A program made the translations under genes and the position numbers. A DNA stretch of 35,702 nucleotides from Streptococcus suis (GTDB lineage: Bacteria; Bacillota; Bacilli; Lactobacillales; Streptococcaceae). How positions within the stretch are numbered: position 1 is the stretch's first letter; every line of letters begins with the position of its first letter. The notes below the pieces were generated by a model. The model worked only from the letters and a program-made list of their open reading frames with translations. It did no database searches and was not told the DNA's origin. Below, in pieces: positions 1 to 7,748 of the stretch. The DNA lies in assembly GCF_002964045.1 (NCBI RefSeq), contig NZ_POPB01000323.1, positions 1 through 35,702 of the forward strand, in the 5' to 3' direction.

Positions 1-15
1 TGTTTTTCATTGTCA

Positions 16-117
16 GTTACCAACTTGTCCCAAAGTAAGTTCTACCTTATTTCCTTGTCTCAGTCTAATTTCCAGTTTTGGTGTTAGACTAGAACTTACT
101 TTGAGAATTTTGGTAAC
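16..117. repeat. 102-bp imperfect palindrome (MITE/RUP-like)
   Basis: The outer arms 16-44 and 90-117 are inverted copies. Six bases match perfectly at the outer ends (GTTACC/GGTAAC), and 14 match perfectly inside (CAAAGTAAGTTCTA at 31-44 against its complement at 90-103), with a divergent 8-9 base stretch between. A nested 7-bp repeat, AGTCTAA/TTAGACT, lies at 62-68 and 84-90. There is no coding capacity. Size and symmetry resemble small non-autonomous palindromic elements of streptococci such as RUP, but I cannot match it to a known family. It sits just upstream of the promoter at 150-178 and could also fold as an RNA hairpin. Confidence 0.6.
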
Positions 118-149
118 TTATTTTAGGTCCAATATTAGGGTATAAATCC

Positions 150-178
150 TTGTTATCTGATTCTGTTTTTTGTATAAT
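150..178 (+). promoter_or_regulatory. Sigma-A promoter of the serine hydrolase gene
   Basis: TTGTTA at 150-155, a 17-bp spacer, and a perfect TATAAT at 173-178. The expected transcription start is near 185, only about 3 nt before the ATG at 188, so the mRNA would have almost no leader. Confidence 0.65.
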
Positions 179-187
179 TACATGGTT

Positions 188-1531
188 ATGAGAAAAAATT
201 ATCACAAAAAATCTAAAAATCATCAATCTAACTCAGTTGAGAGAAGAAAGGGGAGTCGACGAATTCCAACTCGACGGAATCGATCACGTTCCCATCATCA
301 ATATCCACGGCCAACTGAATTTACAAAGAATTTATTTATTGAAATTCCTAATGGTGAGGAGGCCCTTGAAAAGGTTAATGATAATTCTGTAAGTGAAACT
401 GAGAAAAAAACAGTAAGTAATTGGAAATTATTTATTCAAAACACTGTTCCAAGATGGATTCTTTCAAAACATAATGTATTTTTTGCAGTCCTTGGAGTTT
501 GTAGTCTTCTTTTCTTAGGAATATTTTTAACAAATGGCAAAGGTGAAGTTAAAACCTCTGAAGAAGGTGTAGCTACTTCCACATCTTCAACTACTGTAGA
601 TGCGGAAACAGAGAATAAGGCCGAAATTATTGAGGTGAAGCCTGTTTTTAAATCACAGGAAGCCAAAGAGTTAGTCATGCAAGAAGATTTTGAGTATATG
701 AGTAGTCTTGGTTTATACTATGATTATGCAAATCTTAGTTTGGAAGAAACGGTTAGAGCATTCTTGAATGAACAAGGTTTGGATCCTTCTCAAGTGGCAT
801 TTACATATAAAAATTTAGGAACAAATGAAATTTTCTCCATGAATGACAGTCAACTGATGACAGCAGGTTCAACATACAAATTACCATTAAACATGCTAGT
901 TGTTGATGCTATTGAAAAAGGCGAAGTTTCAGCAACTGAATCATATGATATCACAAATCTTACCTATGAATACAAGCCTGAGCATGATGCTTATGTTGAA
1001 AATTACAATGGTCAAATGACTATAGCAGATATGCAATATGGTTCAATTGTAGTTTCTGAAAATACTCCAGCATATGCATTGGCTGAGAGATTAGGTGGAA
1101 TGGATAAGGCCTACAGCATGTTTGATCGATATGGCACTTCACTTAATTCTGAAGTTCCGACTTTTTCATCCGAGGATAATAAAACGACAACCAGTTATTA
1201 CACCAAGGTTTTAGACTATCTTTATAAACATCAAGATAAATATGCTGATTTATTTTATTATCTAGATATTGCTTTTCCAGGGTTATGGATGGAAGAATAT
1301 GTTCATGGGGTTACAATCTATCAAAAACCTGGTTATGTTAGAGAGGCATTAAATATTGATGCTATAGTGATGGAAGAAACTCCATATAGTATTGCACTAT
1401 ATACTTCATACTTTGGGAATGCTTCAGAGGATGATATTGAAATTGATTCGATGGGTTATGTTCAAGTGACTTCTTTAGCTTATGTTATCAATGAATGGCA
1501 TAGGGTTAACATGAATCCAACTAAAGAATAG
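188..1531 (+). CDS. Membrane-anchored class A beta-lactamase-like serine hydrolase
   Basis: The product is about 447 aa from the ATG at 188. It has a very basic cytoplasmic N-terminus (roughly residues 1-45, rich in Arg, Lys and His), one membrane segment at about 95-115, a Ser/Thr/Glu-rich linker, and an extracellular beta-lactamase-fold domain. Motifs seen are S228-T-Y-K231 (SxxK nucleophile and base), S290-E-N292 (SDN-like), and K380-P-G in place of the usual KTG. This resembles streptococcal class A beta-lactamase-related hydrolases thought to act on or bind cell wall peptides rather than confer drug resistance; the substrate is unknown. ATG 188 was chosen over ATG 182 and the TTG at 170 because the -10 box occupies 173-178. 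No ribosome binding site precedes any of the three. The gene is monocistronic, with a hairpin terminator at 1691-1729. Confidence 0.75.
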   Translation: MRKNYHKKSKNHQSNSVERRKGSRRIPTRRNRSRSHHQYPRPTEFTKNLFIEIPNGEEALEKVNDNSVSETEKKTVSNWKLFIQNTVPRWILSKHNVFFAVLGVCSLLFLGIFLTNGKGEVKTSEEGVATSTSSTTVDAETENKAEIIEVKPVFKSQEAKELVMQEDFEYMSSLGLYYDYANLSLEETVRAFLNEQGLDPSQVAFTYKNLGTNEIFSMNDSQLMTAGSTYKLPLNMLVVDAIEKGEVSATESYDITNLTYEYKPEHDAYVENYNGQMTIADMQYGSIVVSENTPAYALAERLGGMDKAYSMFDRYGTSLNSEVPTFSSEDNKTTTSYYTKVLDYLYKHQDKYADLFYYLDIAFPGLWMEEYVHGVTIYQKPGYVREALNIDAIVMEETPYSIALYTSYFGNASEDDIEIDSMGYVQVTSLAYVINEWHRVNMNPTKE

Positions 1532-1690
1532 AATAAATTGGTATTATTGAAGTTGGACTAATCTTTTCTTGATGATTAAAAGAAAATCAATAGGGTGATA
1601 TAGATAGGACTGAAGTTCATTAAATCAAAATAACAAGCCTTGCTTTTGCTTGCAGTGTATATGATTTTCTATAGTACAACTTATCGCATA

Positions 1691-1729
1691 AAAAATGCAT
1701 GTAACTGTTTTCCAGCTACATGCATTTTT
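1691..1729 (+). terminator. Rho-independent terminator, probably bidirectional
   Basis: A perfect 13-bp stem, AAAAATGCATGTA (1691-1703) with TACATGCATTTTT (1717-1729), around a 13-nt loop. A/T runs lie on both sides of the stem. Confidence 0.7.
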
Positions 1730-1836
1730 AATTCAATTTCAGGAAAGAATCATCTTATTGCCGCTGTACAAGCTTTCGTTTTCAGAGGTGGGATAATCAC
1801 TCTTAAAATAAATTATTGAATTGAAAAATGTAAAAA

Positions 1837-1856
1837 AAGTAGACCGTAGTCTACTT
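1837..1856 (-). terminator. mscL terminator
   Basis: Stem AAGTAGAC/GTCTACTT with a 4-nt CGTA loop. On the minus strand it is followed by a T run (plus-strand A run at 1832-1838). Confidence 0.75.
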
Positions 1857-1867
1857 AATTTTATGAA

Positions 1868-2233
1868 TTATTTTTTCAACAAGTCACGGATTTCCGCAAG
1901 CAATTCTTCTTGAGTTGGTCCAGCTGGTGCAGGCTCTTCCACTTTCTTAGGCATTGCTTTTTCAGCTGCTTTAACAACGAAGAACATTGACGTACCGATA
2001 ATCAAGAAGTTGATTACAGCGCTCAAGAAGCTACCGTATTTAACACCGTTCCAAGCAAGGTCAGCGATGTTTTGAACGTTTGCTGCTTTCAAAGCTGGGT
2101 TCAAAATCAATGGTGTGATAATATCATCTACAAATGAAGTGATGATAGCACCAAACGCACCACCAATTACAACTGCGACAGCAAGGTCTACAATGTTCCC
2201 ACGGAACAAGAAATCTTTCAATTCTTTCAACAT
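1868..2233 (-). CDS. mscL: Large-conductance mechanosensitive channel MscL
   Basis: The 121-aa product has the usual MscL length. The N-terminus MLKELKDFLFRGNIVDLAVA followed by VVIGGAFGAIITSFVDDII is the conserved S1 helix plus first membrane segment (about 14-35). A second membrane segment lies at about 65-85, and a charged C-terminal bundle ends in EEPAPAGPTQEELLAEI. The channel opens as a homopentamer on sudden osmotic downshift to release solutes. The ATG at 2233 has a GGA-containing Shine-Dalgarno just upstream and a good promoter at 2273-2300. It is a single-gene unit, divergent from dnaG. Confidence 0.97.
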   Translation of the reverse strand: MLKELKDFLFRGNIVDLAVAVVIGGAFGAIITSFVDDIITPLILNPALKAANVQNIADLAWNGVKYGSFLSAVINFLIIGTSMFFVVKAAEKAMPKKVEEPAPAGPTQEELLAEIRDLLKK

Positions 2234-2272
2234 ATCCTAAATATGTCCTTTCATAAATATTTTACTCTATCT

Positions 2273-2300
2273 ATTATAATCATAAAAAAATTTTTTACAA
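2273..2300 (-). promoter_or_regulatory. mscL promoter
   Basis: On the minus strand, TTGTAA (2300-2295), a 16-bp spacer, and TATAAT (2278-2273). It lies about 40 bp upstream of the mscL ATG. Confidence 0.6.
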
Positions 2301-2412
2301 GTAATTTGTTTCAGAAATTTTACATTTTGACTCTTTTAGTATAAAATAGAGTATGTTAAACTAAGGGAATAGTGTTCACTTTTTCGTTAAGTTCGTCGTT
2401 AGAGGAGGGAAT

Positions 2413-4203
2413 ATGGTTTCTAGAGATAAAATTATTGAAATTAAACAAGCCCTCAATATCGTGGATGTGATTGGTGAATCTGTCGCATTGGCAAAAGCTG
2501 GACGGAATTATGTAGGTCTCTGTCCATTTCATGGTGAAAAGACACCTTCTTTTAACGTTGTTGAAGACAAGCAGTTTTACCATTGTTTCGGTTGTGGGAA
2601 ATCTGGTGATGTATTCAAGTTTATAGAGGAAACTCGGGGAATTCCCTTTGCGGATGCAGTTGCTGTTTTAGCAGAAAAAGCTGGGTTTCAGCTAGAAGTT
2701 TCATCTGTCAGTCATTTTCAGCCTAAGAAAGAAAATCCTCATCAGCTTTTATACGACATACATAGTGATGCGGCTAAGTTTTATCATGCCTTGTTAATGA
2801 CCACAAAAATGGGGGAGGAAGCACGGAATTACCTTCACCAACGTGGATTAACTGACGAAGTAATGAAGAGTTTCCAGATTGGTCTAGCACCAGAAGGACA
2901 AAATATTCTTTATCAAAAACTTTCTCAGCAATACGATGAAGACAGTTTATTGCACTCGGGTTTGTTTAATCCTAGCGAGCAGAATATGATTTTTGATGCC
3001 TTTCAGTCTCGAATAATGTTTCCTTTGGCGGATGAGTATGGGAGGGTTATTGCTTTTTCTGGAAGAATCTGGACGGAAAAAGACTTACAGAATAAGCAGT
3101 TAGCCAAGTATAAAAATTCTCGTAGCACAGCTATTTTTAATAAGAGTTACGAATTATATCATTTGGACAAGGCAAAAGCTGTCATTAAAAAACAGCGGGA
3201 AGTTTATCTGATGGAGGGCTTTCTGGATGTTATCGCAGCCAATCGGGCTGGTATTGACAATGCAGTAGCATCTATGGGAACGGCTCTTACTCGCGAGCAC
3301 GTTGGTCATTTGGCTAAGTTTTGTAAAAAGATAGTTTTGACCTATGATGGTGATAAAGCTGGTCAAGCGGCTACTATGAAGGCCTTAGATGAATTGCGAG
3401 ATTTCCAGGTTGAAATAGTTAGTCTGCCTGACAATATGGACCCGGATGAATTTTTACAAAAAAATTCTGAAGAAGCCCTGTTACAAGTCTTAACCAAGTC
3501 TAGGAAAAGTGATGTAGAATTTTTAATCGACTATCTGAAACCCGAAAATCCAGACAATTTGCAAATGCAGATTGATTTTGTGGATAAGATTGCCCCGATT
3601 ATTGCAAAGGTCTCGTCCATTACAGCTCAGAATTCCTATATTTATAAGGTGGCTGAGGTGCTTTCGGACATTGATTATAGTCAGGTGGAGCAGGCTGTCA
3701 ATGCTGTTCGCTTAAATCAACGTCAACAACGCAGCCAACAAATCCATTCCCAACAAGTTGAGCAGTCCTTCCAGATTCCAACTCAGCCCTTGGTTCGCCT
3801 TACCAGTCTGATTCGAACGGAGAATCACTTGCTCTATCGCATGGTTGAACATCCGTATATTTTAAATGAATTTCGACTGAGAGAAGATTTTTATTTTGCT
3901 ACACCAGAATTACAGGTATTGTATGAATTGTTGAAAAATCAAGGTGAGATTAGTAGCTTTGACTTATCTCAATTGGAAGATTCTGTTCAACAGGCCTGGT
4001 ATCGTATCTTGGAAGAACGTTTACCAGAAGAAGTAGGTCAACACGAGATAGAAGAATTGGAGTTGCGACGAGACAAAGAACTCTTGCGAAAGGAAAATCA
4101 ACACCTGACACGGAAAATTCGTGAACATTCCCATGTGGGAAATGCCGATATTGCCCTCGATGAGTTGGCCCAACTTCTCGAGAAAAGAAAACAGATGGAG
4201 TAA
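2413..4203 (+). CDS. dnaG: DNA primase DnaG
   Basis: The 596-aa primase makes RNA primers at the replication fork. The CHC2 zinc ribbon is C37-x2-H40 and C58-x2-C61. The TOPRIM core has E268 (EGFLDVIA) and D312-G-D314 (DGDKAG) as metal-binding acids. The C-terminal third is the variable helicase-binding domain. The ATG at 2413 follows a strong GAGGAGGG Shine-Dalgarno at 2402-2409. rpoD starts 2 bases after the stop, giving the classic macromolecular synthesis arrangement; rpsU is not adjacent here, as is usual in streptococci. A possible promoter (TTTACA at 2319, TATAAA at 2340) has a short 15-bp spacer, so its assignment is weak. Confidence 0.97.
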   Translation: MVSRDKIIEIKQALNIVDVIGESVALAKAGRNYVGLCPFHGEKTPSFNVVEDKQFYHCFGCGKSGDVFKFIEETRGIPFADAVAVLAEKAGFQLEVSSVSHFQPKKENPHQLLYDIHSDAAKFYHALLMTTKMGEEARNYLHQRGLTDEVMKSFQIGLAPEGQNILYQKLSQQYDEDSLLHSGLFNPSEQNMIFDAFQSRIMFPLADEYGRVIAFSGRIWTEKDLQNKQLAKYKNSRSTAIFNKSYELYHLDKAKAVIKKQREVYLMEGFLDVIAANRAGIDNAVASMGTALTREHVGHLAKFCKKIVLTYDGDKAGQAATMKALDELRDFQVEIVSLPDNMDPDEFLQKNSEEALLQVLTKSRKSDVEFLIDYLKPENPDNLQMQIDFVDKIAPIIAKVSSITAQNSYIYKVAEVLSDIDYSQVEQAVNAVRLNQRQQRSQQIHSQQVEQSFQIPTQPLVRLTSLIRTENHLLYRMVEHPYILNEFRLREDFYFATPELQVLYELLKNQGEISSFDLSQLEDSVQQAWYRILEERLPEEVGQHEIEELELRRDKELLRKENQHLTRKIREHSHVGNADIALDELAQLLEKRKQME

Positions 4204-4205
4204 GT

Positions 4206-5324
4206 ATGACAAGTAAAAAAGATAAAAAGACAGAAGTAACAACTTTTGATGTACAAGTTGCTGAATTTATTCGTAACCATAAAAAACAAGGTTCAGCTAC
4301 AGACGATGAAATAAATGACCAACTGGTTATTCCATTTACGCTTGATGCTGACGGAATCGATGATTTGCTCCAACGTATTCAAGATGCAGGGATTTCAATT
4401 GTCGATAAGGATGGAAATCCATCAGCGCGTGCTATGCAGGTAGAGGAAGAGCCAGAATTATCTGACGAAGAATTGCTTGGGAGCACTTCTGCAAAAGTGA
4501 ACGACCCAGTCCGCATGTATTTGAAAGAAATTGGTGTTGTACCTCTTTTGACTAACGAGGAAGAGCAGGAGTTGGCTCTGGCAGTTGAAGCCGGTGACCC
4601 AGAAGCGAAACAACGTTTGGCGGAAGCCAACTTGCGTTTGGTTGTTTCCATTGCAAAACGCTATGTCGGTCGTGGTATGCAGTTCCTTGATCTTATCCAA
4701 GAAGGAAACATGGGCTTGATGAAGGCTGTTGATAAGTTCGACTACTCTAAAGGTTTCAAGTTTTCAACCTATGCAACTTGGTGGATTCGTCAGGCTATCA
4801 CTCGTGCCATTGCTGACCAAGCTCGTACCATCCGTATTCCTGTTCACATGGTGGAAACCATTAACAAGTTGGTTCGTGAGCAACGCAATCTCTTGCAAGA
4901 ATTGGGCCAAGATCCAACACCAGAACAAATCGCTGAGCGTATGGATATGACGCCTGAGAAAGTTCGTGAAATCCTAAAAATTGCCCAAGAGCCTGTTTCA
5001 CTCGAGACCCCAATTGGTGAAGAAGATGACAGCCATTTGGGAGATTTCATCGAAGACGAAGTTATTGAAAACCCAGTTGATTACACAACTCGTGTCGTTC
5101 TTCGTGAACAGTTAGATGAGGTACTGGATACTCTTACTGACCGTGAGGAAAACGTATTGCGTCTTCGTTTTGGTTTAGACGATGGTAAAATGCGCACTCT
5201 TGAAGATGTTGGTAAAGTCTTTAACGTAACCCGTGAACGCATCCGCCAAATCGAAGCCAAAGCCCTCCGCAAACTCCGCCACCCATCCCGTAGCAAACCA
5301 CTTAGAGACTTTATTGAGGATTGA
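4206..5324 (+). CDS. rpoD: Primary RNA polymerase sigma factor (sigma-A/RpoD)
   Basis: The 372-aa housekeeping sigma factor directs RNA polymerase to -10/-35 promoters. A short region 1.1-like N-terminus (residues 1-90) is followed by region 1.2 ([11 protein letters not shown]), regions 2.1-2.4 including [18 protein letters not shown], region 3 ([14 protein letters not shown]) and the region 4 helix-turn-helix [20 protein letters not shown]. The length is typical for Firmicutes. It is cotranscribed with dnaG (2-bp gap). The stop codon overlaps the first hairpin of the repeat-like element at 5323-5416. Confidence 0.98.
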   Translation: MTSKKDKKTEVTTFDVQVAEFIRNHKKQGSATDDEINDQLVIPFTLDADGIDDLLQRIQDAGISIVDKDGNPSARAMQVEEEPELSDEELLGSTSAKVNDPVRMYLKEIGVVPLLTNEEEQELALAVEAGDPEAKQRLAEANLRLVVSIAKRYVGRGMQFLDLIQEGNMGLMKAVDKFDYSKGFKFSTYATWWIRQAITRAIADQARTIRIPVHMVETINKLVREQRNLLQELGQDPTPEQIAERMDMTPEKVREILKIAQEPVSLETPIGEEDDSHLGDFIEDEVIENPVDYTTRVVLREQLDEVLDTLTDREENVLRLRFGLDDGKMRTLEDVGKVFNVTRERIRQIEAKALRKLRHPSRSKPLRDFIED

Positions 5325-5416
5325 TTTTGTCTGGGAGACAAAATCAACCGCTCGCTGAAAACAGGAAACGAGCGAAGGTCCAGTGGACTTTTTGACACAA
5401 ACTTGGTTTGTTTCTT
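5323..5416 (+). repeat. String of hairpins after rpoD, possible dispersed REP-like element
   Basis: Four successive inverted repeats lie in 94 bp. They are GATTTTGTCT-GGG-AGACAAAATC (5323-5345), CGCTCG..CGAGCG (about 5350-5375), AAGGTCC-AGT-GGACTTTT followed by T (about 5375-5394), and ACAAAC-TTG-GTTTGT near 5399-5413. The third has the shape of a Rho-independent terminator. The element lies between rpoD and the next gene, so it could attenuate the operon. Confidence 0.5.
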
Positions 5417-5453
5417 TTCTAGTATTGAACTTGTGAAAAAGAAAGAGAGAAAA

Positions 5454-5777
5454 ATGACGTACACAGAAGATCAAATTAAAGACATTCAGGAGCGTATTTT
5501 TCATGCTCTTGAAGATGTGATTGACCCTGAGCTAGGTATTGATATTATCAATTTAGGGCTAATTTATGAAATCCGATTTATTGAGGGCAAGGCTGAAATT
5601 GATATGACCTTGACGACCATGGGCTGTCCCTTGGCTGACTTGATTACCGATCAAATTCATGATGTACTGAAGGATGTCCCTGAAGTAACAGAAGTAGATG
5701 TGAGACTGGTTTGGTCACCAGCTTGGACCGTTCAAAAAATGAGTCGTTATGCTCGAATTGCATTAGGAATTAAATAA
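5454..5777 (+). CDS. MIP18/DUF59 family Fe-S cluster assembly protein (SufT-like)
   Basis: The 107-aa product is a single MIP18-family domain, with the hallmark DPELGIDIINLGLIY near residues 22-36 and the TTMGCPLADLI segment bearing the conserved Cys. Relatives (SufT, PaaD-like) help mature Fe-S or other metal centres. The ATG at 5454 gives the family's usual N-terminus. The Shine-Dalgarno is weak (AAAGAGAG). An upstream in-frame extension to 5403 is possible but runs into the hairpin region and lacks family similarity. It is likely the third gene of the dnaG-rpoD unit, and a terminator follows at 5790-5818. Confidence 0.88.
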   Translation: MTYTEDQIKDIQERIFHALEDVIDPELGIDIINLGLIYEIRFIEGKAEIDMTLTTMGCPLADLITDQIHDVLKDVPEVTEVDVRLVWSPAWTVQKMSRYARIALGIK

Positions 5778-5789
5778 AAAAAAACAAAG

Positions 5790-5818
5790 TGGTTTCGAAC
5801 GTTTGAAGCCATTTTTTT
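5790..5818 (+). terminator. Terminator of the dnaG-rpoD-DUF59 unit
   Basis: Stem TGGTTTC (5790-5796) with GAAGCCA (5805-5811), one G-U pair, followed by seven T (5812-5818). Confidence 0.75.
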
Positions 5819-5860
5819 ATTAATGTTTGGATTTTTTGTAAAAAATATTAAAAATTATAC

Positions 5861-5889
5861 TTGTCAAAGAGAAATTTCCGTGTTACAAT
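5861..5889 (+). promoter_or_regulatory. Promoter of the unidentified RNA / polyamine operon
   Basis: TTGTCA (5861-5866), a 17-bp spacer, and TACAAT (5884-5889). The predicted start is at about 5896. I see no second convincing promoter between here and the first polyamine gene at 6298. Confidence 0.7.
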
Positions 5890-5895
5890 AAACAG

Positions 5896-6248
5896 GCCTA
5901 GGAAAAGTAGTCATACCTATTCTAGCAAATATCAGACCTATATGGGATGAGTAGCTCTGCTATTGATCATAACCAAAGCCTACGGACAGGCGGGTCGAAT
6001 GCCGAAGCGTGGCGTAAGCCACATTATTGATAGGGTTAAAAGCCTACATTTTATAAGTTGATTTTAGGGTTCATCCCTAATTCGTATATCAAATTTAGTG
6101 TGGTGAAAGCACACGTCATCTTGTGAAACGGTCAATAAAGTACGTATATATTTGCACTGGAGAGTAGGAAACGGTAGGCACATAAACTCAAGAGAAGAAT
6201 AAAAAACGTCGATTTGGATTGTAGAGCAGGATGAACCCTGCTCTTTTT
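5896..6248 (+). ncRNA. Unidentified structured RNA, about 350 nt, ahead of the polyamine operon
   Basis: The stretch is bounded by a good promoter and a good terminator and has no credible ORF. Local hairpins are GTGGC-GTAA-GCCAC with a GNRA tetraloop (6009-6022), TTAGGG-TTCAT-CCCTAA (6064-6080), and GTGTG-7 nt-CACAC (6098-6114). GCCTAC occurs twice (5978-5983, 6042-6047), each time ending a 22-nt imperfect direct repeat (5962-5983, 6026-6047). Complements GTAGG and GTAGGC occur at 6164-6168 and 6174-6179, so long-range pairing that closes a multi-stem core is plausible. It lacks the hallmarks I know for RNase P RNA, T-box, lysine riboswitch or tmRNA. It could be a stand-alone RNA or a cis-acting leader; the function is unknown. 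Confidence 0.6.
6223..6248 (+). terminator. Terminator of the unidentified RNA, possible attenuator
   Basis: Perfect stem AGAGCAGG (6223-6230)/CCTGCTCT (6237-6244), a 6-nt loop, then a T run to 6248. It lies 49 bp before the decarboxylase ATG with no clear promoter between, so it could control read-through into the operon. Confidence 0.8.
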
Positions 6249-6297
6249 ACTTGTTTAAAAAAGGGTAGGAGTCCATCAAGCAAAGGAGTTTTTCAAT

Positions 6298-7746
6298 ATG
6301 AAAAATCAACACCAAGCCCCTATTTATCAGGGATTGGTACAGTTACGCCGGAAACGGATTGTTCCCTTTGATGTCCCAGGACACAAACGAGGGCGCGGAA
6401 ATCCAGAGTTGGTCGAACTGTTAGGAGAAAAATGCGTGGGGATTGATGTCAATTCCATGAAGCCTTTGGATAATCTAGGGCATCCTGTCTCCATTATTCG
6501 AGAGGCGGAGGAATTGGCGGCAGAAGCCTTTGGTGCCAGTCATGCCTTTCTTATGGTTGGAGGGACTACTTCGTCTGTCCAGACCATGATTTTGGCAACC
6601 TGTAAGGCGGGCGATAAGATTATCCTTCCTCGAAATGTCCACAAGTCAGCCCTCAATGCCCTTGTCCTTTGTGGCGCCATCCCTGTCTATGTGGATATGA
6701 GCGTGGAGCCACGAATTGGCATTGCTCTTGCCTTGGAAAATGCAGCCTTTGAACGGGCCATTGCAGAGCATCCTGATGCTGTTGCTGTCTTGATTAACAA
6801 TCCGACCTATTATGGCATCTGCTCGGACCTGCGTAGCTTGACTGAGAAAGCTCACGCAGCGGGTATGAAAGTTTTGGTAGATGAGGCCCACGGAGCTCAT
6901 TTGCATTTTTCGGACCAATTGCCAGAGGCGGCTATGGATGTGGGGGCTGATATGGCAGCTGTTTCCATGCATAAGTCAGGTGGTAGTCTGACACAGAGCT
7001 CGCTCCTATTGGTAGGTCCAGATATGAATGTGGAGTATGTTCGCCAGATTATCAATCTGACCCAGTCAACATCCGCTTCCTATCTTTTGCTGGCTAGTTT
7101 GGATATTTCACGGAGAAATCTGGCCCTTCGTGGGAAAGAGTCTTTTGAAAAAGTCATTGAAATGTCTGAGTATGCTCGTCGTGAAATCAATGCCATCGGT
7201 GGCTACTATGCCTATTCTAAAGAATTGATTGATGGTAAAACGGTGCATGATTTTGATGTAACCAAGCTCTCCATCTATACGCAGGGCATTGGTCTGACAG
7301 GGATTGAAGTCTATGATTTGCTGCGGGATGAGTACGACATCCAGATTGAATTTGGCGACATTGGCAATATCTTGGCCTATATTTCAATCGGTGACCGCTT
7401 GCAGGACATTGAGCGGCTGGTGGGAGCTCTGGCTGACATTAAGCGTCTTTACTCACGAGATGGTTCGGATTTGATTTCGGGTGAATACATCCAGCCGCAG
7501 CTGGTTTTGTCACCTCAGCAAGCCTTTTATGCAGAGCGGGAAAGCCGTTCCCTGCAAAAAGCAGTTGGTCAGGTCTGCGGGGAATTTGTCATGTGCTATC
7601 CGCCTGGTATTCCGCTTTTAGCTCCAGGTGAACGAGTGACTCAAGAAATTGTTGATTACATCATCTTTGCCAAGGAGCGCGGCTGCTCCGTCCAAGGTAC
7701 GGAAGATCCAGATGTCAACTTCATCAATGTCATTAAGGAGGTCTAG
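6298..7746 (+). CDS. speA: PLP-dependent Orn/Lys/Arg decarboxylase, probably arginine decarboxylase
   Basis: The 482-aa short-form group III decarboxylase has a fold type I domain. D195-E-A-H198 and SMHK with K226 form the PLP site (H225-K226), followed by GGSLTQSS. The C-terminal domain includes CYPPGIPLLAPGE. The family takes arginine, lysine or ornithine, and sequence alone does not decide. Agmatine deiminase and N-carbamoylputrescine amidase in the same operon make arginine to agmatine the logical reaction; pneumococcal relatives are often labelled cad or speA. The ATG at 6298 has AAAGGAG at 6282-6288. It is the first gene of a six-gene unit, and speE starts 2 bases after its stop. Confidence 0.88.
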   Translation: MKNQHQAPIYQGLVQLRRKRIVPFDVPGHKRGRGNPELVELLGEKCVGIDVNSMKPLDNLGHPVSIIREAEELAAEAFGASHAFLMVGGTTSSVQTMILATCKAGDKIILPRNVHKSALNALVLCGAIPVYVDMSVEPRIGIALALENAAFERAIAEHPDAVAVLINNPTYYGICSDLRSLTEKAHAAGMKVLVDEAHGAHLHFSDQLPEAAMDVGADMAAVSMHKSGGSLTQSSLLLVGPDMNVEYVRQIINLTQSTSASYLLLASLDISRRNLALRGKESFEKVIEMSEYARREINAIGGYYAYSKELIDGKTVHDFDVTKLSIYTQGIGLTGIEVYDLLRDEYDIQIEFGDIGNILAYISIGDRLQDIERLVGALADIKRLYSRDGSDLISGEYIQPQLVLSPQQAFYAERESRSLQKAVGQVCGEFVMCYPPGIPLLAPGERVTQEIVDYIIFAKERGCSVQGTEDPDVNFINVIKEV

Positions 7747-7748
7747 TC

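Larger units (their letters stand above)
1532..1867. other. Non-coding gap between convergent genes
   Basis: No credible gene was found. The gap holds a 9-bp inverted repeat (AGAAAATCA at 1581-1589 and its complement at 1662-1670, 72 bp apart), the hairpin at 1691-1729 and the mscL terminator at 1837-1856. The rest is AT-rich with no recognisable feature. Confidence 0.5.

Noticed and set aside
244-262. Internal AAGGGGAG followed by an in-frame ATT in the serine hydrolase gene as an alternative start
   Set aside because: The purine run falls out of Arg/Lys/Gly codons, and ATT starts are essentially confined to infC; nothing else supports it.
5081-5464. 127-codon minus-strand open frame (and an overlapping one at 5175-5504)
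   Set aside because: It is antisense to rpoD regions 3-4 and the hairpin element; Arg/Ser-rich shadow translation.
5896-6248. RNase P RNA, T-box or lysine riboswitch as identity of the unidentified RNA
   Set aside because: The conserved RNase P segment GAGGAAAGUCC, the T-box AGGGUGGNACCGCG motif and the lysine riboswitch core were looked for by eye and not found. A covariance-model search would be needed to exclude divergent forms.
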